Positions 44,085-55,116 of a stretch of DNA of 64,000 nucleotides are shown one piece after another. Every line of letters begins with the position of its first letter. Position 1 is the stretch's first letter. Both the position numbers and the translations under genes were made by a program. The notes under the pieces are model-generated. The model searched no databases and was not told the DNA's origin. It saw only the letters and a program-made list of their open reading frames with translations. The stretch covers positions 52,413 through 116,412 of the forward strand of contig NZ_VHHP01000003.1 of NCBI RefSeq assembly GCF_006491995.1. Direction: 5' to 3'. This DNA is from Metamycoplasma neophronis. GTDB lineage: Bacteria; Bacillota_I; Bacilli_A; Mycoplasmatales; Metamycoplasmataceae.

Positions 44085-44309
44085 ATGAACGCGCAAGAAA
44101 TTATTTTTAAATTACTAAAATGTTTAACTAAAACAAAATTCAATTTAGAATCTAATATCAAAGACTTAAACATTGATAGTCTAGACCTTGTTGTTTTAAT
44201 TACTGATATGGAAGATAAATATAATATATCAATCACTGACGAAGAATTAATGAAATTAAAAACTGTTGGTGATATCGTAAATCTTTTAGAATCAAAACTT
44301 GAAAAATAA
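44085..44309 (+). CDS. acpP: Acyl carrier protein
   Basis: 74 residues, ACP size. The phosphopantetheine Ser lies in LNIDSLDLVVLI (DSL motif) near 33, followed by EDKYNISITDEEL. In mycoplasmas, which lack most fatty-acid synthesis, ACP probably carries acyl groups for lipid remodelling. It follows the anchored protein by 8 bases and ends in a terminator. Confidence 0.92.
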   Translation: MNAQEIIFKLLKCLTKTKFNLESNIKDLNIDSLDLVVLITDMEDKYNISITDEELMKLKTVGDIVNLLESKLEK

Positions 44310-44327
44310 TCCTTCGGGGTTATTTTT
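44302..44327 (+). terminator. Terminator after acpP with UUCG loop
   Basis: 11-bp stem closed by a TTCG tetraloop, overlapping the acpP stop, ending in T5. Confidence 0.85.
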
Positions 44328-44407
44328 AAATTTAATACACATAAAATTGCTTGACTATAATTTTTTTGTAAAAAAATAATAATTATAATGTAAAATAATA
44401 AAGCAAT

Positions 44408-44482
44408 ACGGGTATAGTTCAATGGTAGAACAACGGGCTTCAACCCCGTGTGTTGTGAGTTCGAGTCTTGCTACCCGTGCCA
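44408..44482 (+). tRNA. trnW: tRNA-Trp (anticodon UCA)
   Basis: 75 nt with encoded CCA. Acceptor ACGGGTA / TACCCGT; anticodon stem ACGGG / CCCGT with loop CTTCAAC giving anticodon TCA; T arm with GTTCGAG. UCA reads UGA (and UGG by wobble), which explains the in-frame TGA codons across the window. Confidence 0.96.
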
Positions 44483-44501
44483 TTTCACTTAAATGTGACT
44501 T

Positions 44502-44527
44502 TAAAAAGTGGTTAATACCACTTTTTA
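44502..44527 (+). terminator. Terminator after tRNA-Trp
   Basis: TAAAAAGTGG / CCACTTTTTA, 10-bp stem, 6-nt loop, T-rich tail. Confidence 0.8.
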
Positions 44528-44561
44528 TTTTACTTTTTTGAAGTTATAAACAATAATAAAA

Positions 44562-44579
44562 AAAGCGCCAAGGCGCTTT
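44562..44579 (-). terminator. Terminator after tRNA-Thr
   Basis: AAAGCGC / GCGCTTT with a short CAAG-type loop; on the minus strand it is followed by T7. Confidence 0.75.
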
Positions 44580-44595
44580 GGTCAATTGCTTGAAA

Positions 44596-44670
44596 TGGTG
44601 CCGTCAATTGGAATTGAACCAACGACCCCTTCCTTACCATGGAAGTGCTCTGCCCCTGAGCTATGACGGC
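44596..44670 (-). tRNA. trnT: tRNA-Thr (anticodon GGU)
   Basis: 75 nt with CCA. Acceptor GCCGTCA / TGACGGC; anticodon stem CTTCC / GGAAG with loop ATGGTAA, anticodon GGT; T arm GGTTCAATTCC. A TATAAT (44684-44689, minus) sits 13 nt upstream. Confidence 0.96.
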
Positions 44671-44683
44671 AATTGCTCTTATT

Positions 44684-44689
44684 ATTATA
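44684..44689 (-). promoter_or_regulatory. -10 box of tRNA-Thr
   Basis: TATAAT, 13 nt before the mature 5' end. Confidence 0.55.
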
Positions 44690-44891
44690 TATAAAAAATA
44701 TTAAATTACATGATTTTTTTAGTTTTTTTGATTTTAAACGTTGTTACTTATTTATTTTCACTAAATCTAAAATATTAAAATTTAAGATAATTTTATGATG
44801 CTGATTTTAAATTGTGTCAAAATCGTTCTTATTGATTTTAAATTTTAATTTGTTGTAAAATTATTTTATTATTAAAATACAAGGAGAAGTT

Positions 44892-45824
44892 ATGGAAAAT
44901 GAATATATTGTTGAAGTCAACCATTTAACCAAAACTTTTAAACGCAAAAAAGCTTTAAACGACCTGAGTTTTAAAGTTAAAAAAGGTGAATTATACGGTT
45001 TTCTAGGTTTAAATGGAGCTGGTAAAACAACAACCTTAAACATTATATTAGGTTTACTAACAAAAGATAGTGGAACAGTTATCATCGACGGTTTAAGTGA
45101 CGATAAAAATTCACAAAATATTAGAAACAAAATTGGAATTGTTTTCCAACAATCAATATTAGATGATTTGCTAAGTGTTAAAGAAAATTTAATGTCAAGA
45201 GCAGCCATGTATCATCATTATATAAAAGACAAAACAACTAAACAACTAGTTGATGATGTTGTTAGAGAATTTAAATTAGAAGAAATTGTAAACCAAAGCT
45301 ACGGCAGTTTGAGTGGAGGTCAAAGAAGAAGAGTTGACATTGCTAGAGCATTAGTTCACAGACCTGAAATTTTATTCTTAGATGAACCGACAACTGGTTT
45401 AGACCCTCAATCAAGAAAATTAGTTTGAGATACATTAGATAAAATTCAAAAAGATCACAAATTAACTATTGTTTTGACAACACATTACATGGAAGAAGCA
45501 AATAATTGTAACTATGCAATTATTTTAAATAAAGGTCAAAAAATTGCTGAAGGAACTCCGGCCGAATTAAAAAATAAATTTGCTTCAGCTAGAGTAAATA
45601 TAAACTCAGCTAAAGATGCTAAATTCAGCCAATGATTGAGTGACAAACAACTAAATTTTGTATACGATGTGAATAAATACATTGTTAAATTCTACACTTA
45701 TGAAGATGCTAAAAAATTTGTGTTCGAAAACGAAGAAATACTTAAAGATTTTGAATTAATCAAAGGAACAATGGACGAGGTTTTCTTAAATGTAACCGAA
45801 GACATTAAGGAGGCTCAAAAATAA
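44892..45824 (+). CDS. ABC exporter ATP-binding protein
   Basis: 310 residues. Walker A GLNGAGKTT near 41, signature LSGGQRRRVDIARAL near 142, Walker B ILFLDEPTTGLDP near 162, H-loop TTHYMEE. The C-terminal part after residue 220 is a small regulatory domain ending DEVFLNVT, typical of DrrA/CcmA-type exporters. It pairs with the ABC-2 permease that starts at its TAATG overlap. Substrate unknown (drug, lipid or peptide). AAGGAGAAG precedes the ATG. Confidence 0.92.
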
Positions 45825-46714
45825 TGTACGAACTTAATTATTTAGTCAAAAGAAACATTAAACTATTTTTTAAAGATAAAAGAAGAGTATTTACAATGTT
45901 CTTTTCACCATTAGTAACAGTATTGATTTTTATTTTGTTCGCAAAATACTTGTTTACTGCTGGTACAACAGGCGCTCCAGAAGAAATTCAAAATCAAATT
46001 GGAGCTGGTTCATTGATGGTTGGTGTTTTATCAATGACCACATTAACAAACGCAATTTCTTTATCAGTATTAATTGTTAGTGATAACGAAAGAAAAGTAT
46101 TAAACGATTTATCGATAACTCCTGTACGTTCTTCAAGCATTAGAATGAGTTATTTGATTGTTAACATCTTAATTAACATTGCAATCAGCACATTGATTTT
46201 TATTTTAATGCTTATGTATGTAGCCGCAACCAAAGGATTCCAAAAAGTCGAAATTAGCTATGGTTGATCTGGTTGAGATTTAGAACCATTACTAGATGCG
46301 CCTAGAACATTTGCAATATTGGGTGTTGTGATTTTATCAGCTATTATGAACTCCGCATTCTTTGCTTTTGTATTCAGTTATGTAAAAAGTTCTTCAGCCT
46401 TTTCAGCATTAGTTGGCGCTTTATCATCAGTATCTGGTTTCTTCATCGGCGCTTTTGTTCCTATTGACAGATTACCTAAAGGAATTGCTCAAGCATCATC
46501 ATTATTGCCAGGAGCACAAATTACGCAGGCGCTTAAATACATCACATTTAACAACGCAACATTTAGCAGCAATGAATTCGCAAGTTTCCATAATATATAT
46601 TTTGTTGGCGAAGGTAACATGCCTATTTGGGGTTCAATTGTTTATGTAATTGCTTTTTTAGCTTTGACATTATTAATTTCAAGTGTTGTTCGCTTCAATA
46701 GAAAAAGAAAATAA
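45824..46714 (+). CDS. ABC-2 type exporter permease
   Basis: 296 residues with six membrane helices. N-terminal [21 protein letters not shown] is typical of ABC-2 permeases, and the later [20 protein letters not shown] (family SGv..P...lP) and a final helix with a basic end fit. Forms an exporter with the upstream ATPase; the genes overlap by one base. Two UGA-Trp codons near 150. Confidence 0.9.
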
Positions 46715-46721
46715 TTTTTGC

Positions 46722-46752
46722 AAACAAGATAGCTATGCTATTTTGTTTTTTT
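46722..46752 (+). terminator. Terminator after ABC exporter
   Basis: 12-bp stem AAACAAGATAGC / GCTATTTTGTTT (one G-T pair), TAT loop, T tail. Confidence 0.8.
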
Positions 46753-46769
46753 ATTTTTTATTATTTTGT

Positions 46770-46775
46770 TATAAT
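46770..46775 (+). promoter_or_regulatory. -10 box of prfA, probably leaderless
   Basis: TATAAT with 9 nt (AATTTTACT) to the ATG; no Shine-Dalgarno. Confidence 0.5.
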
Positions 46776-46784
46776 AATTTTACT

Positions 46785-47864
46785 ATGGAAAAGAATATGT
46801 ATGAATCATTGCTTTCAATTAAAAAGCAATACGAAGAATTAAGCGAAAAATTGAATCTACCTGAAGTTTATAGCGACATCAAAAAATATACTCAAATAAA
46901 CAAAGAACGTGCCAACATTGAAGAAATTTATGTAACCTTCAAAAAATATCAAGATATTGAAGATTTATATTTAATGTCAAAAGATATTTTGGCAAATGAA
47001 AAAGATGAAGAGTTAATTGAGTTAGCTAAAAACGATATTGATAATCAAGTTACAAAAATGGAAGAACTAGAAGAAAAAATTAAAGAACTATTATTACCAC
47101 AAGATGAAAACGATAAACGTGATGTTATCATGGAAATTCGTGGCGCAGCCGGAGGAGATGAAGCAAATATTTTTTCTGGTGATTTATTTAAAATGTATCA
47201 AAAATATTGTGAAAGCAAGGGCTTCAAAATTAAAGTTATCGATTCAACTTATGGTTCGGCCGGTGGATTTAGTCAAATTGTGTTTAGCGTTAAAGGCGAA
47301 AAAGTTTTCTCTCAATTAAAATTTGAACGTGGTGTACACCGTGTACAAAGAGTTCCTCAAACCGAAACCCAAGGACGCGTGCATACTTCAACTGCCACTG
47401 TAACTGTATTGCCAGAAGTTGATGACGATATTAAAATTGAAGTCAGACCAGAAGATATTGAAGTTGATGTATTCAGATCTTCAGGCGCTGGTGGTCAATC
47501 AGTTAACACAACCGACTCTGCTGTTAGAATCACTCACAAACCTTCAGGAATTGTCGTAACATCACAAGATGAACGTAGCCAAATTCAAAACCGTGAAACC
47601 GCTATGAAAGTGCTTAAATCTCGTTTATATGAAATTGAATTAAGCAAACGTGAAGAAGAAGAAAGTGGATTACGTAAATTAGCAGGAACCGGTGATCGAA
47701 GCGAAAAAATTCGTACATATAATTATCCTCAAGATAGGGTAACCGATCACAGAATCGGTTTCTCTACTTCTTTAAAAGTCGTTATGGAAGGCGATTTAAA
47801 TAAAATAATTGAAGCTTTAGTAGCTGACGAAAAAGCCAAAAAAATTCAAGCGGCTGGTGCATAA
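46785..47864 (+). CDS. prfA: Peptide chain release factor 1
   Basis: 359 residues. The GGQ motif ([17 protein letters not shown]) is near 232 and the stop-recognition PxT-type region is [15 protein letters not shown] near 188. RF1 reads UAA and UAG. RF2, which reads UGA, is not expected in this code. ATG 46785 gives the usual N-terminus; MYESL at 46797 is possible. prmC follows with a TAATG overlap. Confidence 0.96.
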   Translation: MEKNMYESLLSIKKQYEELSEKLNLPEVYSDIKKYTQINKERANIEEIYVTFKKYQDIEDLYLMSKDILANEKDEELIELAKNDIDNQVTKMEELEEKIKELLLPQDENDKRDVIMEIRGAAGGDEANIFSGDLFKMYQKYCESKGFKIKVIDSTYGSAGGFSQIVFSVKGEKVFSQLKFERGVHRVQRVPQTETQGRVHTSTATVTVLPEVDDDIKIEVRPEDIEVDVFRSSGAGGQSVNTTDSAVRITHKPSGIVVTSQDERSQIQNRETAMKVLKSRLYEIELSKREEEESGLRKLAGTGDRSEKIRTYNYPQDRVTDHRIGFSTSLKVVMEGDLNKIIEALVADEKAKKIQAAGA

Positions 47865-48568
47865 TGATTGAAAAAGAGGTATTACTACGCGAAAAGATGC
47901 GTTACGGGTTACCTCTTTTTGTATCTAAAAAGGAACTTAAATTATTAAAAAAAGATGTTCCGGTTCAAAAAATTATCGGCTGGCAAGAAATGCAAGATGT
48001 AAAATTGGACATTAGATACAAAGTTTTAATCCCGCGCTATGAAACAGAAGAAGTAATTTTGGCAGCTTATCCGTTGATTAATAAAAAAAGCAAAGTATTA
48101 GACATTGGTTGCGGTTCTGGGTTTATTGGTTTAGCAATTGCTAAAAATATCGGATGCGATGTATCGTTAATTGATATTAGCAATCAAGCCATCAAGCAAA
48201 CTAAATTCAATGCTAAATTGAATGATTTGAAAGTAAATGTATTCAAGTCTAATTTGTTTTCAAAAGTAAAAGATAAATATAATTTAATCATTTCTAATCC
48301 CCCTTATTTAAATAAAGAAGATAAGTTTGCAAAGTCACTAAAATATGAGCCAAGCAAAGCACTATATGCAAAAAATAAAGGCACGTTATTTTATGAACTT
48401 ATTTGCAACCAAGCTAAGGATTATTTATTAGATAATGGCTATTTAGTTTTTGAAATCGATTTTAATTCATATGATTATTTAAAAAAACGTTATGGTGATA
48501 AAGTTAATTTTTTAAAAGATATTAACGGAAAATGACGGATTGCGATTATTAATCAAAAAAATTTATAA
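47864..48568 (+). CDS. prmC: Release factor glutamine methyltransferase PrmC (HemK)
   Basis: 234 residues. SAM-binding VLDIGCGSGFIGLAIAK near 83 and the substrate-binding NPPYL near 145 (NPPY). It methylates the GGQ glutamine of RF1, encoded just upstream with a one-base overlap. It is a little shorter than usual (~280), the loss being in the N-terminal domain. One UGA-Trp at the end. Confidence 0.92.
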
Positions 48569-48587
48569 AGCTCTTTTGAGCTTTTTT
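48567..48587 (+). terminator. Terminator after prmC
   Basis: AAAGCTC / GAGCTTT with a T4 loop and T tail, overlapping the stop. Confidence 0.8.
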
Positions 48588-48617
48588 ATTATTCATTTCT
48601 TAAATAAGTTTTTATAA

Positions 48618-48644
48618 TTAGCACTCTTTTATTTTTTGTGCTAA
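48618..48644 (+). promoter_or_regulatory. CIRCE operator (HrcA site) before dnaJ
   Basis: TTAGCACTC - 9 nt - TTGTGCTAA. The left arm is the exact CIRCE consensus; the right arm matches 7 of 9 (GAGTGCTAA), and the spacer is the canonical 9 nt. It overlaps the likely -10 (TAAAAT, 48642-48647), so bound HrcA would block transcription until heat shock. TAAAAT is 8 nt from the ATG with no Shine-Dalgarno. Confidence 0.85.
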
Positions 48645-48655
48645 AATACTAAATT

Positions 48656-49768
48656 ATGGAAAACAAAAAAAGAGATTATTATGAAGTACTTGGTATTTCA
48701 AAAAATGCAACCGAAAAGGAAATTAAATCTGCATATAGAAAATTAGCTATGCAATATCACCCTGACCGTAATAAAGAACCCGGGGCTGAAGAAAAATTCA
48801 AGGAAGCTTCAGAAGCTTATGAAGTTTTATCAGATCCTGAAAAAAGAAAAAAATATGACCAATTCGGCCATGGTGCATTTGATCAAAATTTTTTCCATTA
48901 TTCAGAGGATATTTTCAGTTCATTTTTCGATAGTTTTAGAGAAACCTTTGGAGGCTTTGGTGGAAATGGTAATCCGTTTGAAGACATTTTTGGTTTTGGC
49001 GGATCTTCACGTAGAGCAAAAGCAAAAGGTGATGATTTACAAATGCGTCTTACTATCGATTTTAATGATGCAATTTTCGGTAAAACAACCCAAGTTAAAT
49101 TAAATAAAACTGAAAAGTGTGGCAACTGTGGAGGTTCAGGTGCCGAAAGCGCGGCCGACCTTGTAACATGTGATTTGTGTAAAGGCTCTGGCCACATTCA
49201 AAAAAGTATGGGATTTTTCTCAACTCTTTCCGAATGTAATAAATGTGGTGGAGCGGGTAAGATAATTAAAAATGCATGTAAAACCTGTTCTGGACATGGA
49301 TATGTTAAAAAAGAAGTATTGGAAACTATTAATATTCCAGCCGGAGTTACATCTGGTCAAACAATTCAACTAGCTGGATACGGAATGCCATCAACTAATG
49401 GCGGCGAAAATGGTGATTTATATATAGTAATTAACGTTCGCCCTGATAAAAACTTTGAACGCATAAATAACGATATTATTTTAAGTGTTCCAATTTCGAT
49501 TAAATCAATTATACTAGAAGAAGAAATTGAAATTCCAACGCCATATGGAAAACAAAAAGTAAAACTAAACAAGAATATGCAACTAGATGGCATAATAACT
49601 CTTCAAGGCTTTGGTTTCCCTATTATTAATACAAAACGTAAAGGTAATTTAATTGTTACAATTAAGCCTTATGTACCAGAATTTAAAAAAGAAGATAAAG
49701 AAAAATTAAAACAAATTTTTGATAATTCAAAAGATGACGTTTATAAAAAATGATTAGAAAAATTCTAG
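48656..49768 (+). CDS. dnaJ: Chaperone DnaJ
   Basis: 370 residues, type I Hsp40. J domain with HPD (residues 1-70, [12 protein letters not shown]), a Gly/Phe-rich region ([18 protein letters not shown]) near 95-120, four CxxCxGxG zinc repeats ([32 protein letters not shown]) at 150-215, and the C-terminal substrate-binding domain. It stimulates DnaK. It stands alone here, away from dnaK, and is probably under HrcA control. Confidence 0.97.
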
Positions 49769-49838
49769 TCATTTTTTTGTTCGAATATATGCTTTGTGCT
49801 ATTATTAATACATTGTTAAAGCATTCAAGGAGGCAAAT

Positions 49839-51677
49839 ATGAGTGATAAAGTTATGATAGTTGAATCGCCAAATAAGGTTCGTACAATCCAAAAATATGT
49901 CGGTGACGATGTTGAGGTTTTATCATGTGTTGGACATATTTTGAAGCTTTCGACACGTGGCAAAGGTAATTTAGGAATTGATTTTGATAATTGAGAACCT
50001 AAAATGGTAGAAGATCCAAGTAAAAAGAAAATTATTTCTGAATTAAAAGCTGCTACTAAAGACGCTAAAGAAGTTTTAATTGCAACTGACCCTGACCGCG
50101 AAGGAGAAGCAATTGCAAGTAATTTAGTAACCACATTAAAAATTGAAAATAAATATAAAAGAATTAAATATAATGAAATTACTAATGAAGCAATTCAAAA
50201 CGCAATCAACAATCCTCATGAAATTGATGTTAATTTAGTAGATGCTCAAAAAGCAAGAAGAATGCTTGACCGTATTATCGGCTTTAAATTATCGCAATTA
50301 ATGCAAAGAAAAGTCAAAAACACTCCAACAACACCATCGGCAGGTAGAGTTCAATCAATCGCTTTAAAATTAGTTGTAGATAGAGAAAAAGAAATAGCTG
50401 CTTTTATCCCTGTCTTATATTCAAAAATAGAAGCAATAATCACCGAAGAAATTCAAGCAACTTTCTTTTTCAAAAATAACCCTGATTTCAAAGGAGAAAA
50501 CACTTGAATTAAGCGTGAAAATGCCCTTAAGATAATCAATGAATTAAATAAAAATCCAGAGCTTATTGTATCTGATTATAAAATTAGTCAAAGATCAGAA
50601 TCAATGATTACTCCCTTTAAACAATCAGTGTTATACAAAGAAGCCAAATATTCATCTTCGATAGTACAAATTAGCGCACAAAAATTATTCGAAGCTGGGT
50701 TAATTTCATATCCTAGAACAGATTCAACTAGAATGAGTGATTCTTTTGTTCAAAAAGCTAAAGAATATATTGCAAATAAATTTGGGCCTCAATATGTGGC
50801 ACACGAAATCAAAGGGTTCAGTGGTGAACAAGATGCCCACGAAGCAATTAGACCAACTGATATTTATTTAACTCCTGAAAAAGCTACTCGTGAACATAAT
50901 TTAAATGATGTTGATTCATACATTTATAAATTAATTTATGATAAAACAATTATGGCAATTATGGCAACACCAAAAAGAGAAATCCATCAATACGAATTAA
51001 AAAATAATGAATATTATTTCCGTATGTCATACAGCAATGTAATTTTTGATGGTTATTATGTAATTTCAGGATATGAAAATGCAAAACCATTACCAAAATA
51101 TAACATTGGCGATAGATTACATGTCGAAAACTTCTTTAAGGCTGATAAAGAAACCAATCCGCCCGCAAGATATAATGAGGGTTCTTTAATCAAAACTCTT
51201 GATGATATTAAAGTTGGACGTCCTTCAACATTTGCTTCAACTGTTAACATTATCAAAAACCGTATGTTTGTTGAATCAAAAAATGGAACATTATACCCAA
51301 CCGATTTTGGTACAGTTGTATTAGAAAAATTAGTTAATGGTTTTCCTAAGACAATGAATGAAGAATATACAGCTGAGGTGGAACAAGATTTAGATTTGGT
51401 TTCAGAAGGAAAAGAAAATTACAAATTATTGATGCAATCATTTTGAGAAAAATTCAACGAAAATCTTGATGACGCAAGCCAAACAATTGAAATTACGGTA
51501 TTGCCACAAGAAAAACTTGACGAATTATGTCCTCAATGTGGATCTGAATTAGTTTACCGCTATACAAAGGCAAAACACCAAAAATTCATCGGTTGTTCTA
51601 ATTTCCCGTCATGTCATTATATTCGCAATATTGATAATCCTAAAAAGAGATTTTTCAAAAAAACAACTAAAAAATAG
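49839..51677 (+). CDS. topA: DNA topoisomerase I
   Basis: 612 residues. Toprim start MIVESPNKVRTIQKYVG, acidic cluster ATDPDREGEA near 85, active-site Tyr in GLISYPRTDSTRM near 285, QDAHEAIRPTD, and one C-terminal zinc finger (CPQCGSEL ... GCSNFPSC). Relaxes negative supercoils. Shorter than E. coli TopA because only one zinc finger is present, as in other mollicutes. A strong AAGGAGG precedes the ATG. Multiple UGA-Trp. Confidence 0.97.
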
Positions 51678-51696
51678 CACTTTGCGCTATTTTTTT
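51671..51696 (+). terminator. Terminator after topA
   Basis: AAAATAGC / GCTATTTT stem with a 7-nt loop; includes the stop codon; T7 follows. Confidence 0.85.
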
Positions 51697-51762
51697 ATTT
51701 ATTAATAAAAAAGTTGCATAGTTTTCTTATATTAAAGTATTTTTAATATAAAATTGTCTATT

Positions 51763-52734
51763 ATGGAAAAAAATAAATCAAGTAAAAAAGTTAATAAGCG
51801 TAAGTTATATAGCATACTTTCTTGAACAATTGGTCCCGTTGCGATTGCAGCATCAATTGGTGGTGCTATTTATTTTGTTGTAAAAAATAGCCAAAAAGTT
51901 AGAAAAGAATATTGAAGTCCTGCCGACTTTAAGAAAACTGCTGCCGAAATTGAAATTAAAAAATCAAACATAATCCCTGTAAGTTCGGAAGTTTTATTAA
52001 GTTCATTCGGCCAATTAAAAGAACAATCTGAAAGCGCTATAAAAGCATATGAAGAAGCTCATCCCGAACTTAATAATCCCAAAACTCCGAAAAAGATAAT
52101 AAATAAATTGCTAAAAGACAGACCGAAAGAGTTTGATGTTAATTCATATTTATCAACTAGACTAATAACAAATCGTAATTTTGATGAAATCAAATTTTTA
52201 AACTTTAAATACACAAATATCGAACCAACCGATAAACTTAATGAAGTTAAAGTTTCATTTGAGATTACTTTGAATTACGAATATGCGCGGGGCGACTTTG
52301 AATTAAACGATATTAAGGGCACTAAAAAATCTAAATATTACTATGAAAGTTCGCAAGTCATAACTATATTAACTAATGAAGAAAAATGGAACCAAGGAAC
52401 CCAATTTTATTTAAATGAGCCGAAACTTTTAAAAGAAGTGGCTTCAATAATTAAAAAAAGTAATGATCCCAAATGAACAAAAAGTCAAGAATTTATTGAT
52501 GAATGTTTTACTTGATTTAAAAATTCAATTGCTCAAGAAAATGCATACCCAGATATATTCCCTGGGAATTTATTTGATATTATTCCATATAAAGATGGAG
52601 ATAATCCTGCCGTAATATGAAATCCAGCCAAGAGCTTAAACACATTAAGCTTTACATATCAATATGTTGATAAAGAAACTGGAAAAGTGCATTCTGAAGG
52701 ACGCAAAAAAATCTTCACAATATCAAATATTTAG
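51763..52734 (+). CDS. Membrane-anchored protein of unknown function
   Basis: 323 residues. Basic N-terminus, one membrane helix (about 17-40, ILSWTIGPVAIAASIGGAIYFVV), then a large, presumably external domain. No lipobox and no recognised domain. Six UGA-Trp codons, more per length than the housekeeping neighbours. A TATAAA lies 10 nt before the ATG and there is no Shine-Dalgarno. Likely a surface protein specific to mycoplasmas. Confidence 0.65.
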
Positions 52735-52748
52735 TTAAATAAGCTAAT

Positions 52749-53108
52749 ATGTCATTGACAAAAAAAGAATTAAAAAAACTAAGTGAAGAAGAAAAAAAAT
52801 CTTTCAAAAATTACAAAAAATACAGTGCCATTTTTGCTAAAATATATCATTATTTTAATATTCAGCAAAATAATGAAACTAATTTTTTTATAAATGATTT
52901 TTCTAAAAATATCGAATCTTTTGAGATAAAGTTAAGCAACAATAATTTGCAAGTTTCTGAAGTTTATTATGGACTTCAAATTGCAAAAATTAATAAAGTC
53001 AAATCAGAAATTGAAAACCTAGAACAAAATCAAGTTAAAAAAAATCAGTTTAAAATCAAAAATGAAAATTTATATTGAAAAAAGGTTATTGAAGAATTAT
53101 CAAAATAA
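52749..53108 (+). CDS. Small charged hypothetical protein
   Basis: 119 residues, Lys/Glu/Asn-rich, predicted mostly helical, with a central strand-like part (ESFEIKLSNNNLQVSEVYYG) and a coiled C-terminal segment. It begins 15 bases after the previous stop and ends 17 bases before cmk, so it is probably cotranscribed with both. No family recognised. Confidence 0.55.
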
Positions 53109-53124
53109 AAAAGAGGAGTACGGT

Positions 53125-53790
53125 ATGAAAAAACGAATTAATATTGCTATAGACGGTCCTTCTGGGGTCGGTAAAACAGTTATGTCAACTATGTTAGCGA
53201 AAAAACTTGAATACAAATTTTTAAGTAGTGGGAGTTTTTATAGAGTTATTGCTTATAATGCGATTTTAAATAATATCGATTTAGAAAACGAACAAGCAGT
53301 AAATGATGCATGACACATCGAAGATTTACACGTAACTGAAGATGATAAAATCATTTTCAAAAATGAAGATGTAACTTTAAAAATTAGAGAAGACAATATT
53401 TCAAGAGGAGCATCATCAATTGCCAAATTCCCAAGTGTTAGAGAAAAAGTTAATAAATTTATCCAAACATTTGGCGCAAAATATAAAGGAATTATTGTTG
53501 ATGGTCGAGATGCAACTTATCGTATTTTGCCGGACGCAGAAGTAAAGTTTTTCTTATGAGCAACTCCTGAAGTTAGAGCTATGCGTCGTGTTAAACAAGA
53601 TCATGAAATGGGCATTGAATCAAAATATGAAGATGTTTTAGAATCAATGAAAATTCGTGATTATAATGACATGAATCGCGCAGTAGATCCTCTAAAAGTT
53701 AGCGAAGGAAGTATAGAAATCGATACATCAGATATGAGCATTGACGAAAACTTCGAAGCTATGTATCAAGAAGTATTAAAGAGGTTATAA
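53125..53790 (+). CDS. cmk: Cytidylate kinase
   Basis: 221 residues. P-loop [14 protein letters not shown] near 8-21, [13 protein letters not shown] near 33 (family lDTGamYRa.a), [20 protein letters not shown] near 130 (family GRDiGTvvfPdA). Phosphorylates CMP and dCMP. The usual T-G-A-x-Y-R reads S-G-S-F-Y-R here, a mild divergence. GAGGAG precedes the ATG. It is followed 2 bases later by der, a conserved cmk-der pairing. Confidence 0.93.
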
Positions 53791-53792
53791 GT

Positions 53793-55115
53793 ATGGCGCA
53801 AAGAAATATAGTAGCAGTAGTTGGTAAACCCAACGTTGGTAAAAGTACTCTTTTTAATAAGATAATTAACAAACGTAAATCAATCGTTTATGATAGTCCT
53901 GGTGTAACTCGTGACCGTCTTTATGAAGATGCCGAATGAGCCGGAAAAGAATTTAGAATTGTTGATACCGGTGGTATTACTATTGAAAATGAAAATTTTA
54001 AAGAACAAATTAAAATTCAAGCTCAAATAGCAATTGATGAAGCTAACGTTATAGTTTTCTTAATTGATGGTCGTGATAATTTAACAACGGAAGATTATTA
54101 TGTTGCCCAATTATTAAGAAAAGCTAATAAACCGGTTTTAGTTGCGGTTAATAAATTAGAAGGAAGTCGGACAGATTATTTTGATAATTCAATTTATTCC
54201 TTAGGTTTTTCTGAAATTTATCCTATCAGCGCAATTCATGGTGATGGCGTAGGTAACTTACTTGATGGTATATTATCACACTTGGATTTTAGCAATGCCA
54301 AGGATGATAAATACTTTAAATTAGCTTTATTGGGTAAGGCTAACGTTGGTAAAAGTACCTTACTTAACACACTAGCCAATGAAAATCGTTCGATTGTTAG
54401 CGATGTTGCGGGTACAACGCGAGATTCTGTATCATCAGTTATTAAAATTAACGGTGTAGAATTTGAAGTTGTGGATACAGCCGGAATCAAACGTAAAAGT
54501 AAACTTACCGATAGTATCGAACACTATGCATTAATGAGAGCTACGCAATCAATTGAAGACGCTGATTTATGTTTATTATTACTAGATGCAACCGATGAAG
54601 TTAGTCACTTCCACCAAAACATTATTGGTATTGCCTATGAGTTAAAAAAACCAATGATTGTTATTGTTAACAAGTGAGATTTAATTGAAAAAGATACTAA
54701 TACAATGCACGAATTTAAAAAGAACTTAGCTAAGAAATTAAAATTCGTTGATTGAGCCCCAATTGTATTCATATCGGCAAAAAATAACAACCGTATTAAT
54801 AAATTAAGAGATGAAATTATTCGTGTTAAAGAAAATATTTCAAGAAAAATTAATACCAACCAACTAAATAACTTATTAATGACCGCTCAAATGATTAGAC
54901 CTGCAAGTTCAATTAATGGTCGTCGTTTATCAATAACTTTTGGTAAACAAGTTGAAGCTAAAATTCCGACATTTGTATTATTTGTCAATAATACCGAATT
55001 AGCCCACTTCACATATTTGCGTTATATCGAAAATCAAATACGGGAAAACTATGATTTTAGTGGAACTCCAATCGAATTAGTATTACGTAATAAAAATAAG
55101 AAAAACGAGGAATAA
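53793..55115 (+). CDS. der: Ribosome-assembly GTPase Der (EngA)
   Basis: 440 residues with two tandem G domains (GKPNVGKST at 11; GKANVGKST at ~187) and a KH-like C-terminal domain, the unique plan of Der. G2/G3 are VTRDR and DTGG, then TTRDS and DTAG. The first G4 reads NKLE instead of NKxD; the second is the normal NKWD. It matures the 50S subunit. In an operon with cmk and gpsA. Confidence 0.96.
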
Positions 55116-55116
55116 T

